A stretch of 36,494 nt of DNA, taken from Paracoccaceae bacterium. GTDB lineage: Bacteria; Pseudomonadota; Alphaproteobacteria; Rhodobacterales; Rhodobacteraceae. This document shows positions 27,269 to 35,975 of this stretch, in pieces. The notes below the pieces were generated by a model that searched no databases, was not told the origin of the DNA, and worked only from the letters and a program-made list of their open reading frames with translations. The first letter of the stretch is position 1, and every line of letters starts with the position of its first letter. Location: assembly GCA_009920775.1 (NCBI GenBank), contig RFZI01000007.1:1-36494 (forward strand), written 5' to 3'. The position numbers were made by a program, and so were the translations under genes.

Positions 27269-28539
27269 CAACCGGTTCCGATGTCATCCTGCAAAGGATG
27301 ATGGCGCTCCACCCCAAGATCATCGACCTGACCCTTGATCGCGTCTGGCGCCTTCTCGAGAAGGTCGGCAACCCGCAAGACCGCCTACCGCCGGTGATCC
27401 ATGTCGCCGGAACCAACGGCAAGGGCTCGACGCAAGCGATGATCCGCGCCGGACTTGAGGCCGAGGGCAAAAAGGTCCACGCCTATACCTCGCCGCACCT
27501 TGCACGGTTTCACGAGCGTATCCGCGTGGCGGGCGAGTTGATCACCGAGGCGGCGCTGACCGAAGTTCTCGATCGCGCCTACAAGGCCAACGGCTCGGAC
27601 CCGATCACCTATTTCGAGATTACGACAGTGGCCGCGCTCATGGCCTTTGCCGAGACACCGGCGGATTACACGCTTCTCGAGGTCGGCCTCGGCGGGCGGC
27701 TCGATGCGACCAACGTGATCGCCAAGCCGGCCTTGACGATCATCACGCCCGTGGACCTCGACCATCAGCAATACCTTGGCGACACGCTGGCCGAGATCGC
27801 GGGCGAAAAGGCCGGGATCATTAAGCGCGGCGTGCCCTGCGTGGTTGGCCCGCAGCTTGATGAGGGGCTCGAGGTCATCGAACGGGTCGCCGCGAGAAAC
27901 AACGCGCCGGTCTATGCCTACGGCCAGCAGTATCACGTGGGCACCGAGCGGGGCCGCCTGATCTATCAGGACGAGCGCGGCCTCCTTGATCTGCCCCTGC
28001 CCAACCTCCCGGGGCCCCACCAGATCCAGAACGCGGGTGGCGCGATAGCCGCGCTGCGCGTCTTGGGCTTTGGCGAAGAGGCCTGCGAGGCGGCGGTGTC
28101 CCGCGCCTTCTGGCCTGCGCGAATGCAGCACATGAAATCGGGCCGCCTTGTCGATCTGGCAAAGCCGGCCGAGCTGTGGCTCGACGGCGGGCACAATCCC
28201 CATGCGGGGCGGGCGCTGGCGGAAACCCTTAGCGCGTTGCCGGATCGGCCGATCCACCTCATCTGCGGGATGCTCAACACCAAGGATATCGGCGGCTATC
28301 TGCGCCCGCTCGGCAAGATCGCCAAGAGCCTCACGGCCCTGTCGATCCCCGGCGAGATGAACACCCTACCCGCCGAAGTCACCGCCGAAGAGGCCCGCAA
28401 GGCGGGCTTTGAGGCGACGACCGCTGCATCCGTTGACGACGCCATCACCGCGATCACCGCCAAAGACCCGAAGGCCCGCATCCTCATCTGCGGCTCTCTC
28501 TATCTCGCCGGTCACGTCCTGCGCGAAAACGGCGACTAA
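27265..28539 (+). CDS. folC: Bifunctional folylpolyglutamate synthase / dihydrofolate synthase
   Basis: 424 residues, a Mur-ligase-family enzyme. The P-loop is [14 protein letters not shown] (about 46-59), followed by [53 protein letters not shown] and [13 protein letters not shown] in the C-terminal domain. It adds glutamate to dihydropteroate and to reduced folates with ATP. The start is GTG, overlapping accD. A terminator follows nine bases after the stop. Confidence 0.95.
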   Translation: MTTGSDVILQRMMALHPKIIDLTLDRVWRLLEKVGNPQDRLPPVIHVAGTNGKGSTQAMIRAGLEAEGKKVHAYTSPHLARFHERIRVAGELITEAALTEVLDRAYKANGSDPITYFEITTVAALMAFAETPADYTLLEVGLGGRLDATNVIAKPALTIITPVDLDHQQYLGDTLAEIAGEKAGIIKRGVPCVVGPQLDEGLEVIERVAARNNAPVYAYGQQYHVGTERGRLIYQDERGLLDLPLPNLPGPHQIQNAGGAIAALRVLGFGEEACEAAVSRAFWPARMQHMKSGRLVDLAKPAELWLDGGHNPHAGRALAETLSALPDRPIHLICGMLNTKDIGGYLRPLGKIAKSLTALSIPGEMNTLPAEVTAEEARKAGFEATTAASVDDAITAITAKDPKARILICGSLYLAGHVLRENGD

Positions 28540-28547
28540 AACGACAA

Positions 28548-28574
28548 CGGGCGCCCGAAGGCGCCCGCGTTCTT
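28548..28574 (+). terminator. Intrinsic terminator after folC
   Basis: An 8-bp perfect stem CGGGCGCC/GGCGCCCG with a CGAA loop, followed by CGTTCTTT. It sits between the convergent folC and gabT genes and could serve both, but the T-run faces folC. Confidence 0.7.
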
Positions 28575-28590
28575 TGCCATTTCAACCCGA

Positions 28591-29868
28591 TCAGGCGGCC
28601 TTCGCGGCCTCGACCGAAGCCTCGAGGATATCGAGCGCCTCGTTGAAATGCGCGTCGGGAATTGTGATCGGCGCGAGGAAGCGCACGACGTTGCCATAGA
28701 CGCCGCAGGTCAGAAGGATCAGGCCACGCTTGAGCGCCTCGTCCTTGACGCGGTTGGTAAAGCCCGCGTCCGGCGCCTTGCCGTCGGCGGTGTTGAACTC
28801 GACCGCGACCATGAAGCCCGGTCCGCGCACATCGGCGATCTGCGGGGTGGTGGCGCGCAGAGCTTCGAGCCGCTGGCGCAGCTTGGAGCCCAGAACGTTG
28901 GCGCGATTGCAGAGATCTTCGTCCTCGATCACATCAAGCACGGCATGGGCCGCGGCGATGCCGATCGGGTTGCCACCGTAGGTGCCACCAAGGCCGCCGG
29001 GGTTGGCCGCATCCATAATCGAGGCGCGCCCCGTCACGGCGGCGATCGGGAAGCCACCGCCAAGGCCCTTGGCCATGGTGGTCAGGTCAGCCGCCACGTC
29101 ATGGTGGTTCATCGCAAACATCCGGCCGGTGCGGGCAAAGCCCGTCTGGACCTCGTCGGCGATCATCACGATGCCATGCTCGTCACAGAGCTTGCGCACA
29201 GCGCGCATCAGCTCGGTCGGGGCCGGATAGAAGCCGCCCTCGCCCTGCACCGGCTCGACGATGATCGCGGCCACGCGCGAAGGATCGAGATCGGCTTTGA
29301 AAAGCTGGGTGATCGCGCCCATCGAGGCCTCGACCGATCCACCATGCAGCTCGACCGGGAAGGGAACGTGATAGACATCGGGCATCATCGTCCCGAAGCC
29401 GGCCTTGTAGGGCTGAACCTTGCCGGTCAGCGCCATGCCCATGAACGTCCGGCCATGGAAGCCGCCGCCGAAGGCGATCACGGCATTGCGGCCGGTCGAG
29501 ACGCGGGCGATCTTGATCGCGTTTTCCACGGCTTCGGCGCCGGTGGTGACAAAGATCGTGCGCTTCTCGAAATCGCCCGGAACCGAAGCGTTCAGGCGCT
29601 CGGCCAGCTGGATATAGTTCTCGTAGGGCAGAACCTGGTGGCAGGTGTGGGTGAAGCTGTCGAGCTGCTTTTTCACCGCGTCGATCACCTTGGGGTGGCG
29701 GTGGCCGGTGTTGACCACGGCGATACCGGCGGCGAAATCGATGTAGCGGTTGCCTTCGACATCCCAGACCTCGGCGTTCTCGGCACGCTCCACGTAGATC
29801 TGGGTCATCATGCCAACGCCGCGGGCGATGGCGGTATTGCGGCGCTTGGCGATATCGGCGTTCTTCAT
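28591..29868 (-). CDS. gabT: 4-aminobutyrate-2-oxoglutarate transaminase
   Basis: 425 residues from the ATG at 29868 (MKNADIAKRRNTAIARGVGMM); the ORF track's 500-residue version runs into the upstream region with no support. AGGACAGAAGAG precedes this ATG. Class III PLP aminotransferase motifs are VTTGAEAVENAIKIAR, FGGGFHGRTFMGMALTGK, IIVEPVQGEGGFYPAP, VMIADEVQTGFARTG, and the PLP lysine in TTMAKGLGGGFPIAA. It transfers the amino group of GABA to 2-oxoglutarate, giving succinate semialdehyde. No gabD is adjacent, so the semialdehyde dehydrogenase must be elsewhere. Confidence 0.94.
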   Translation of the reverse strand: MKNADIAKRRNTAIARGVGMMTQIYVERAENAEVWDVEGNRYIDFAAGIAVVNTGHRHPKVIDAVKKQLDSFTHTCHQVLPYENYIQLAERLNASVPGDFEKRTIFVTTGAEAVENAIKIARVSTGRNAVIAFGGGFHGRTFMGMALTGKVQPYKAGFGTMMPDVYHVPFPVELHGGSVEASMGAITQLFKADLDPSRVAAIIVEPVQGEGGFYPAPTELMRAVRKLCDEHGIVMIADEVQTGFARTGRMFAMNHHDVAADLTTMAKGLGGGFPIAAVTGRASIMDAANPGGLGGTYGGNPIGIAAAHAVLDVIEDEDLCNRANVLGSKLRQRLEALRATTPQIADVRGPGFMVAVEFNTADGKAPDAGFTNRVKDEALKRGLILLTCGVYGNVVRFLAPITIPDAHFNEALDILEASVEAAKAA

Positions 29869-30016
29869 CTCTTCTGTCCTTGACTGACTGGGCGCCTCGC
29901 GCCCGAAAAACTCTCCGGCAAAGGCACGCCTGAAAGCAGCGGCAGCCGGAACGCAACAACCATATCTGAACGGCCGCTGCACAGCCATAAAAAAATGATC
30001 AAATTTTTCCTGAGGT

Positions 30017-30038
30017 GGCGAATGAAAGAAAATTCGCC
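30017..30038. promoter_or_regulatory. Inverted repeat, possible operator upstream of gabT
   Basis: GGCGAAT-N8-ATTCGCC is a perfect 7-bp dyad about 150 bases before the gabT start. Further GCGAATCA copies occur at 30043-30050 and 30063-30070, 20 bases apart (two helical turns). The cluster suggests a regulator site for gabT, the rightward transcript, or both. Confidence 0.45.
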
Positions 30039-30056
30039 GCCTGCGAATCATGCCAG

Positions 30057-30086
30057 TTGACCGCGAATCAGTGATCCGCTTAGATT
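30057..30086 (+). promoter_or_regulatory. Sigma70-like promoter on the plus strand, possible sRNA promoter
   Basis: TTGACC (30057-30062) and TAGATT (30081-30086) with an 18-base spacer. No plus-strand protein gene follows. One GCGAATCA repeat overlaps the spacer and another lies just upstream of the -35. Confidence 0.45.
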
Positions 30087-30092
30087 CGAGCA

Positions 30093-30180
30093 AGTGATTT
30101 GCGTCAGCGTGGCCCCAGATCGCGCGACTGAGCAGTTTGGCAGGGCGGAGAGGCGAGCAAGAGGCTCGTCTTTCTGTTTT
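30093..30180 (+). ncRNA. Candidate small RNA between gabT and zapE
   Basis: About 88 bases from the predicted +1 of the promoter at 30057-30086 to a T-run ending at 30181. A 5' stem can form from TGCGTCAG and CTGAGCA with one bulged G, and a single-stranded GGCAGGGCGGAG segment precedes the terminator hairpin. It lies opposite the gabT upstream region and stops at the zapE 3' end, so it could also act as an antisense terminator for zapE readthrough. No known sRNA family recognised. The evidence is promoter plus terminator only. Confidence 0.35.
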
Positions 30181-30181
30181 T
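30152..30181 (+). terminator. Intrinsic terminator on the plus strand beside the zapE stop
   Basis: Stem GGCGAGC/GCTCGTC (7 bp, one G-T pair) with loop AAGAG, then TTTCTGTTTTT. The T-run faces right although both neighbouring protein genes run left, which supports a separate plus-strand transcript. Confidence 0.55.
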
Positions 30182-31257
30182 CAAGGTTGGGTCAGGTGCT
30201 TTTGCTCAACACCCCAATCAACAGCCTGCATCTCGCGCAAACGGCTGGCCGTGCGTTCGAATTCAAAAGTGCCTTCGCCCTCAACGTAGAGCATCTCTGG
30301 CTCGGCCGCGGCGGAACAGATGAGCCGCACGCGGGCTTCGTAGAGGGCGTCGATCAGGGTCACGAAGCGGCGCGCCTCGTTGAAGTTCTGCCGCGACAGG
30401 CGTGGGATATCCTCAAGGATCAAGACCCGGGCGGCCTCGGCCAGTGCCAGATAGTCCGCCGCGCCCAGCGGCTTGCCACAAAGATCAAAGAAACTTGCCC
30501 GCGCCACGCCATTGCGGAAACCGGGGATTTCGACATCACGGCCATTGACGCGCAGCATAAGCGGCCGTGATGCATCGCCGGCAAAGTCTTTCCAGAGCGC
30601 TTCAATGGCAGCGCGAGCAGCGGCATTGTTCGGCGTAAAATAGGTCTTTTCGCCCTCAAGCCGCCCCTGCCGATAGTCGGTCTCGCTGGCAAGTTCGTGG
30701 ATGACCAGGCGCTCTTTCAGCATTGATATGAATGGCAGAAATAGCTGGCGGTTGAGGCCGTTTTTGTAGAGGTCATCGGGGTGCCGGTTCGAGGTCGTCA
30801 CCACCGTCACGCCGGCGGCAAAAAGCTTTTCAAAAAGCCGCCCGACGATCATCGCGTCGGCAATATCGCTGATCTGCATCTCGTCGAAGGCCAGAAGCCT
30901 GACTTCCTTGGCGAGTATCTCGGCCACCGGAGCGATGGCGTCGTCCACACCCCGCGCCCGCGCCTTACCCATCTCGGCATGGACCCATTGCATGAAGGCG
31001 TGAAAATGCTCGCGCTTCTTGGGCGCCTCGACCTCGGCATAGAGCAGGTCCATCAGCATCGACTTGCCGCGCCCGACCCCGCCCCAGAGGTAGAGGCCCC
31101 TCACCGGCTCGGGCGCCTTGGCGAACCAGCCGCGTTTGACGGGGTGGGACAGACCTTCGCGCACCCTCTCAAGCTCGGGCAAGGCGGCAAGCTGCGCGGG
31201 ATCGGAGGTAATCCGCGCCGCGTCGATGCCTGCCTGATACGCCTCTTGAATGGTCAT
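30181..31257 (-). CDS. zapE: Cell division protein ZapE (AFG1-like ATPase)
   Basis: 358 residues. The Walker A motif is GGVGRGKSMLMDLLY, and REHFHAFMQWVHAEMGKAR follows as in AFG1/LACE1 proteins. Walker B is VRLLAFDEMQISDIADAMI, and the sensor region is TVVTTSNRHPDDLYKNGLNRQLFLPFI. In E. coli ZapE is an ATPase that binds FtsZ and affects Z-ring stability; the mitochondrial relatives act in protein quality control. It is cytoplasmic or at the membrane surface. It is divergent from the MFS gene with 92 bases between starts. No strong Shine-Dalgarno sequence precedes its ATG. Confidence 0.93.
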   Translation of the reverse strand: MTIQEAYQAGIDAARITSDPAQLAALPELERVREGLSHPVKRGWFAKAPEPVRGLYLWGGVGRGKSMLMDLLYAEVEAPKKREHFHAFMQWVHAEMGKARARGVDDAIAPVAEILAKEVRLLAFDEMQISDIADAMIVGRLFEKLFAAGVTVVTTSNRHPDDLYKNGLNRQLFLPFISMLKERLVIHELASETDYRQGRLEGEKTYFTPNNAAARAAIEALWKDFAGDASRPLMLRVNGRDVEIPGFRNGVARASFFDLCGKPLGAADYLALAEAARVLILEDIPRLSRQNFNEARRFVTLIDALYEARVRLICSAAAEPEMLYVEGEGTFEFERTASRLREMQAVDWGVEQKHLTQP

Positions 31258-31349
31258 GCCCCGACATAGCCAGAGGCCGTCCGCTTGGGAATACCTCGCA
31301 CGTCCTGAAATTTGTTTGACGTCGCTCGAGAAAGGAGGATGGTGAGGCC

Positions 31350-32588
31350 ATGCAGAAATCAGCGCCGCTTTTCACTCCGGTTCTCATCGTCGGTTCGATC
31401 ATCGTGATGACCGGCTTTGCAATCCGCGCGTCGTTTGGGGTTTTCCAGATCCCGATCGCCGAGGAATTCGGCTGGCTCCGCGCCGATTTCTCGCTCGCCA
31501 TTGCGATCCAGAACCTCTTCTGGGGCATCGGCCAGCCGATTTTCGGCGCTATTGCCGAGAAGATCGGGGATCGTAAGGCGATCATCCTCGGGGCGCTGTT
31601 CTATGCGGCGGGCCTGTTGCTGTCCGCGGGCGCGACCACACCCTTGGCCCACCAGTTCTACGAAACCCTCGTCGGATTTGGCGTCGCCGGCACGGGCTTT
31701 GGCGTTGTCCTCGCGGTCGTTGGCCGCGCCAGTTCGGCCGAGAACCGGTCGATGAGCCTTGCCATCGCGACGGCCGCTGGCTCGGCCGGCCAGATGATCG
31801 GCGCTCCGGTGGCCGAGATCCTACTGGGCTATATGACCTGGCAGATGGTCTTCGTGACCTTTGCCGCCGCGATCCTTGCCGTGCTTCTTCTCCTGCCGCT
31901 CATGCGGGCGCCGCAAATGGCGTCGAAGGCCGAGCTTGAGGAAACGATGGGCCAGATCCTTGTGCGGGCGTTCAAGGATCCCTCCTATTCGATGATCTTC
32001 CTCGGCTTCTTTTCCTGCGGCTATCAGCTGGCCTTCGTGACCGCCCATTTCCCCGCCTTCGTCACCGAAATGTGCAGCCCGATTGGCGAAGCGGGCATTC
32101 TGTCGAGCCTCGGCATCACCACGACCTCGGCCCTGGGCGCGGTATCCATATCGCTTATCGGTTTCGCCAATATCGCCGGAACCATTGCCGCCGGTTGGGC
32201 CGGCAAGCGGTTTACCAAGAAATACCTCCTCGCGGGCATCTATCTGGGCCGCACGCTTGTGGCTGCATGGTTCATCCTGACGCCGATGACGCCGACGACC
32301 GTGATCCTTTTCTCGCTTCTCATGGGATCGCTCTGGCTTGCCACCGTGCCGCTCACCAGTGGCCTTGTCGCCCATATCTATGGCCTGCGCTATATGGGGA
32401 CGCTCTACGGCATCGTCTTCTTCAGCCACCAGCTTGGCAGCTTCCTTGGCGTCTGGCTGGGCGGCAAGCTCTACGACATCTACGGCACCTACACCTATGT
32501 CTGGTGGGTCGGTGTCGGCGTTGGCCTCTTCTCGGCGATCATCCACCTCCCGATCCGCGAGAAGAGGGCGGAGCTGGCGGCGGCCTGA
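31350..32588 (+). CDS. Major facilitator superfamily transporter
   Basis: 412 residues with about 12 transmembrane helices in two halves joined by a charged loop (MRAPQMASKAELEETMGQILVRAFKDPS, about 190-215). MFS marks are GAIAEKIGDRKAIILG between helices 2 and 3 and the helix-4 and helix-5 glycines. The profile resembles the monocarboxylate or oxalate/formate-antiporter-like group, but the substrate cannot be assigned. AAAGGAGG lies 11 bases before the ATG. Its stop is two bases from the convergent hydrolase stop, leaving no room for a terminator. Confidence 0.9.
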   Translation: MQKSAPLFTPVLIVGSIIVMTGFAIRASFGVFQIPIAEEFGWLRADFSLAIAIQNLFWGIGQPIFGAIAEKIGDRKAIILGALFYAAGLLLSAGATTPLAHQFYETLVGFGVAGTGFGVVLAVVGRASSAENRSMSLAIATAAGSAGQMIGAPVAEILLGYMTWQMVFVTFAAAILAVLLLLPLMRAPQMASKAELEETMGQILVRAFKDPSYSMIFLGFFSCGYQLAFVTAHFPAFVTEMCSPIGEAGILSSLGITTTSALGAVSISLIGFANIAGTIAAGWAGKRFTKKYLLAGIYLGRTLVAAWFILTPMTPTTVILFSLLMGSLWLATVPLTSGLVAHIYGLRYMGTLYGIVFFSHQLGSFLGVWLGGKLYDIYGTYTYVWWVGVGVGLFSAIIHLPIREKRAELAAA

Positions 32589-32590
32589 TC

Positions 32591-33415
32591 TCAGGCGGCT
32601 TTCGTTTCCTTCACGAAGGCTTCGAACGCTGCGACCACCTCATCCGAGTGGGTATAGGGCATGCCGTGGCCTGCGTCCTCGACGACAACGATATGAGCAT
32701 CCTTGTTCCACTCCTTGAGGACTTCCATCATCTCAAGCGGCACAACATCGTCCAACGCGGCCCAGATGCCCAGCACCGGGATGCCAGCGGCATAGATCGT
32801 CTCGTGTTCTGGCCTATAGTTGTGGCGAAACGTATCGCGAGTCATAGCCGACGACACGGCATACCGAAATCCGCGCCTGTCGAGTTGGTCGAGTTGAATC
32901 TGGTGAATTCCCGGCACGTCGATCTTCTCGCCCATACTGGATTCAATGCCGATCTGCAAAATCTGCGAGCCGCGAACAGCATAGATCAAATTCGCCAGAA
33001 GTGGGACTTGAATCACAAATCTCGTCCACAGAGAGAACTTTTTTACCAATTGGAACCCGGCAGGAGCGAGCAGGACTAAATGGGAAACCCGATCAGGGTG
33101 GCGTTTTGCATAGGTCGGCGCGATGAAGCCGCCCATCCGGCCATAGATATCGTAGATCAGCACGCGATAGCCCTTGGCCGCGAGCTTCTGCGCCACGGCG
33201 AGGTAGGCGTCCGAGGGCGTCGTCTGCCCGTGCACGCAGACGACCACAGGCCCGCCCTTTGGCCCGAACCAGCGATAGTGGGTGATGCCTTGTGAAAGTT
33301 TGGCAAGGCTTCCGGGGGCTTTGGAGTGATCGACCGGCTTGCGGAAACGTTCGCGGATGAAAGGGGCGGCGATGATCGCGGCAACGATCAGGATAGCAAT
33401 CGAGAGGTATTCCAT
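32591..33415 (-). CDS. Alpha/beta hydrolase lacking its nucleophile elbow (internal in-frame deletion)
   Basis: 274 residues in one open frame. An N-terminal membrane helix (MEYLSIAILIVAAIIAAPFI) leads to the hydrolase core: VVVCVHGQTTPSDAY (oxyanion loop), YRVLIYDIYGR, then directly MGGFIAPTYAKRHPDRVSHLVLLAPAGF. In this fold about 38 residues lie between GR and MGG, ending in the elbow G-x-S-M-G-G that carries the catalytic serine. They are missing, with the join near residues 93-94 (33131-33142). The acid (WAALDDVVPLEM) and histidine (DAGHGMPYTH) remain. As written it should be inactive. The gene is visibly more A/T-rich than its neighbours. It lies three bases after the cyclodeaminase-like gene. 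Confidence 0.85.
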   Translation of the reverse strand: MEYLSIAILIVAAIIAAPFIRERFRKPVDHSKAPGSLAKLSQGITHYRWFGPKGGPVVVCVHGQTTPSDAYLAVAQKLAAKGYRVLIYDIYGRMGGFIAPTYAKRHPDRVSHLVLLAPAGFQLVKKFSLWTRFVIQVPLLANLIYAVRGSQILQIGIESSMGEKIDVPGIHQIQLDQLDRRGFRYAVSSAMTRDTFRHNYRPEHETIYAAGIPVLGIWAALDDVVPLEMMEVLKEWNKDAHIVVVEDAGHGMPYTHSDEVVAAFEAFVKETKAA

Positions 33416-33418
33416 AGG

Positions 33419-34339
33419 TCAGGCGGTCTTTTTCTTCCAGACGTCCATGATATAGCGGCAGGTCATCAGATCAAGGTGCGCACCGCCGCCGTTCTTGAAG
33501 AGCGTGATATCATCGTCCGAGCGGCGGGTGAAATTCTTAAGACCGTAGAAATCCGCAAGCACATGATCCTCGCCGAAAACGCCGTTGGCGATTGGGGTCT
33601 TTAGCTCGCCGATATGGGCGATGGTCGTATGCCGGTTGTCAACGAAGACGCGGGAGCGCAGAAGAGCCGCATCATCCGCCTCGCGCATATCGGGGCGGTA
33701 AGCGCCGATCAGGTCGATGTGCTGGCCGGGGCGGAGCCAGTCGCCGCGGATCAGCGGCTCGGAACTCATCGTGGCCGATGTGACGATATCGGCCACGCGC
33801 ACCGCGGCTTCGAGGTCGGTCGCCACACTTACACCGGGGCAATCCTTGGCGAACTCTTCCGCGCCTTCGGGGCTGCGGTTCCAGACGGAGAACTCGGCCC
33901 CCGGGAAGGCCGCGCCATAGGCCTCGACAAGGCTGCGCCCCACGGTGCCCGCACCCACGATCAGGATCTTGCGGCTATCGGGCCGCGCAAGGCGGCGGGC
34001 GGCGAGAAGGCTGTCGCCGGCGGTTTTCCATTTGGTCACGAGGTGAAAATCAATCACCGCCTCAAGCGCCCCATCCTCGTCGGAGAAAAGGCTTACCGCG
34101 CCCCCGACCATCGGCTTGCCCTTTGCGCGGTTGCCGGGGAATACGGTCGCCGCCTTCACGGCAAGGCCCATGCCGTCGATCCATGCCGAGCGGTTCAGAA
34201 GCGTATCCTTGCCGCGATAGAGGAATACATCCTCGACCTTGGCGGGCGAGCGTGTGTGGCCCGCAGCCAGTGCGTCGGTCAGGGCAAGCCAATCGAGGCC
34301 CTTCTCGCCTTCCGCAAAGGGGATCACGTCAAAACTCAT
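33419..34339 (-). CDS. Ornithine cyclodeaminase / mu-crystallin family protein
   Basis: 306 residues. The substrate-side motif GMGLAVKAATVFPGN contains the conserved lysine at about residue 62. The NAD-binding Rossmann loop is KILIVGAGTVGRSLVEAY (about 124-141), with VWNRSPEGAEEF after it and SATMSSEPLIRGDWLRPGQHIDLIGAYRPDMRE further on. Members deaminate ornithine to proline, reduce ketimines, or make alanine or other amino acids, so the reaction is uncertain. No proline or arginine genes are adjacent. The start overlaps the HAD gene stop by four bases (ATGA). Confidence 0.9.
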   Translation of the reverse strand: MSFDVIPFAEGEKGLDWLALTDALAAGHTRSPAKVEDVFLYRGKDTLLNRSAWIDGMGLAVKAATVFPGNRAKGKPMVGGAVSLFSDEDGALEAVIDFHLVTKWKTAGDSLLAARRLARPDSRKILIVGAGTVGRSLVEAYGAAFPGAEFSVWNRSPEGAEEFAKDCPGVSVATDLEAAVRVADIVTSATMSSEPLIRGDWLRPGQHIDLIGAYRPDMREADDAALLRSRVFVDNRHTTIAHIGELKTPIANGVFGEDHVLADFYGLKNFTRRSDDDITLFKNGGGAHLDLMTCRYIMDVWKKKTA

Positions 34340-34956
34340 AGCGCCTCGCTTTCATTCAACAGGCCTTCCGAAACCAGCCGCACGGCCCAGCCCGAAGGCC
34401 CATCGAAAAGGTGTGTCTGCCAACCGCGGCGGGCGGCGGCTGCGATATTCTCGGCCCGATCATCCGCAAAGAGAAGCCCCGCCGGATCAAGCCCGCAATC
34501 GGCCTCGAGCATCGCATAGATTTCAGGGCTTGGCTTGGTCACGCCCATCTCGCCCGACAGATAGAGCCGGTCGAAATCGCCAAGGAAGGGATAGGCGCTG
34601 AGGCCCGTGTCATATGCCTTGCGGCTGATGTTGCTCAGGGCAAAGACGGGAACGCCCCGCTTGCGCAGCGCCCCGAGAAGCCGCGCGGAATGGTCAATCG
34701 CGGGGCTCGCCATATCGAGCCAGTTGTCGTGCCACATCCGGATCTCGGGGGCGAACTCCGGCAGCGCCTCGGCTGCGGCATAGATCGTTTCGCGGAAGGG
34801 GCTGCCGCTGTCGATCTTTTCGTTCACGCCATGTAGATCGACCGCCGCGAACATCGCTTCGCGCCGCGCCCGCCCGATTGCGCGATCGTAAAATCGTTCC
34901 GGCTGCCACTCGATGAGGACGTTTCCGATGTCGAATATAACGGCGTCGATAGGCAT
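34336..34956 (-). CDS. HAD-superfamily hydrolase (phosphatase)
   Basis: 206 residues from the ATG at 34956 (MPIDAVIFDIGNVLIEW); the track's 34983 start would overlap the transporter gene. HAD motifs in order are FDIGNVL (motif I, nucleophile Asp8), FALSNIS (motif II), GVTKPSPEIY (motif III lysine), and LLFADDRAENIAAA (motif IV). A helical cap lies between motifs I and II. It belongs to the subfamily IA phosphatases such as YihX-like sugar phosphatases. The true substrate is unknown. It is part of the leftward cluster from the EamA transporter to the hydrolase. Confidence 0.9.
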   Translation of the reverse strand: MPIDAVIFDIGNVLIEWQPERFYDRAIGRARREAMFAAVDLHGVNEKIDSGSPFRETIYAAAEALPEFAPEIRMWHDNWLDMASPAIDHSARLLGALRKRGVPVFALSNISRKAYDTGLSAYPFLGDFDRLYLSGEMGVTKPSPEIYAMLEADCGLDPAGLLFADDRAENIAAAARRGWQTHLFDGPSGWAVRLVSEGLLNESEAL

Positions 34957-34969
34957 TCTTCGTCTCGTC

Positions 34970-35938
34970 TCAGCGGCGACCACGCGGCCCTATGCGGATG
35001 CCGCCCCGGCGCGCCACGGCTTCCCGAAGGATCAAATAGAGTCCCGAGGCGAGGATCAAGGCGATACCTGTCAGCGCCACCGCATCGGGCCATTCGCCGA
35101 AAACGACAATGCCCCAGATGACCGCGAGCGGCAGGGCGAGATATTCAAACGGCGCGACCAGTGCCGCCTCGGCCACGCGGTAGGCATGGCTGATGAAATA
35201 GCCGCCCAGCGAGATAACGGCGCCGGTCACGATCAGGAGCGCCCAGTCGCCCGCATCCGGCATGACCCAAGCTCGCAGAAGGAAATCGAGGATCGCGCCA
35301 TCATCCGAGGCATAGCGCCCGTCGCCCAGCACAAGGCCCGCAGTGGAGGCGACGATGATGAAGGCAACCTGAATGTAAAAGCTCATGGTCGCGGCGCTTT
35401 CGGTGCGGCCGATATAGCGCGTCATCATGTGCATCGCCGCGTAGCCCACGGCCGAGGCGATGGGGAAAAGCGCGGCGAGCCGGAAGGTCTCGGCGCCGGG
35501 GCGCAGCATGATCGTCACGCCGACAAGGCCGATCACCACCGCGAGCCAGCGGTGCGGTCCGACGTGTTCGCGCAGGAAGATCACCGAAAAGACGGTGATG
35601 ACGATGGGCGCGACGAAGAAAAGCGCCACGCCCTCGGCGAGCGGCAGGACCGAGAGGCCAAGGAAGAAAGTGATGTTGGAGAAAACAACGAAACTCGCCC
35701 GCAGCATATGCAGCCAGAAACGGTTGGTCCGCGCTGCCGCGAGGCCGCCGCTAAAGGGGAAGATCACGACGAAGAGCACGGCCATAGCCACGACCGAGCG
35801 GATCAGGATCACCTCGTGCAGCGGATAGCCGCCGCTGAGGAACTTGATCGCCATGTCGTTGACCGAAAAGAACAAGACCGCGAGAAGCGCGCTTGCTGCC
35901 CCGATGATGGAAGGATGGTCTTTGAACTGGGCCAACAT
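34970..35938 (-). CDS. EamA/DMT-family transporter
   Basis: 322 residues with ten predicted transmembrane helices in two EamA repeats (about 10-145 and 155-300). Typical stretches are LFFSVNDMAIKFLSGGYPLHEVILIRSVVAM, LPLAEGVALFFVAPIVITVFSVIFLRE at the end of repeat 1, and the matching AEAALVAPFEYLALPLAVIWGIVVFGEWPD in repeat 2. DMT proteins of this kind export amino acids, purines or related metabolites; the substrate is unknown. It heads the transcript that continues to HAD, cyclodeaminase-like and hydrolase genes. Confidence 0.92.
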   Translation of the reverse strand: MLAQFKDHPSIIGAASALLAVLFFSVNDMAIKFLSGGYPLHEVILIRSVVAMAVLFVVIFPFSGGLAAARTNRFWLHMLRASFVVFSNITFFLGLSVLPLAEGVALFFVAPIVITVFSVIFLREHVGPHRWLAVVIGLVGVTIMLRPGAETFRLAALFPIASAVGYAAMHMMTRYIGRTESAATMSFYIQVAFIIVASTAGLVLGDGRYASDDGAILDFLLRAWVMPDAGDWALLIVTGAVISLGGYFISHAYRVAEAALVAPFEYLALPLAVIWGIVVFGEWPDAVALTGIALILASGLYLILREAVARRGGIRIGPRGRR

Positions 35939-35975
35939 GGCGCCAGCCTAGGGGCGGTGCAAATCGGCAATCTGT

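Larger units (their letters stand above)
29869..30180. other. 312-base intergenic region upstream of gabT
   Basis: Holds the gabT leader and promoter, an inverted repeat, a plus-strand promoter-like pair and a hairpin with T-run (listed separately). Plus-strand ORFs here lack ribosome sites and coding character. The part nearest gabT includes an A/T patch (AAAAAAATGATCAAATTTTT, 29990-30009). I could not place a clear gabT -35/-10. Confidence 0.5.

Noticed and set aside
28648-29883. 411-residue plus-strand ORF opposite gabT
   Set aside because: Antisense shadow of a confident PLP aminotransferase gene.
30094-30570. 158-residue plus-strand ORF starting in the gabT upstream region
   Set aside because: Mostly antisense to zapE, GTG start without ribosome site, no motifs. 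The 5' part is better explained by the candidate sRNA.
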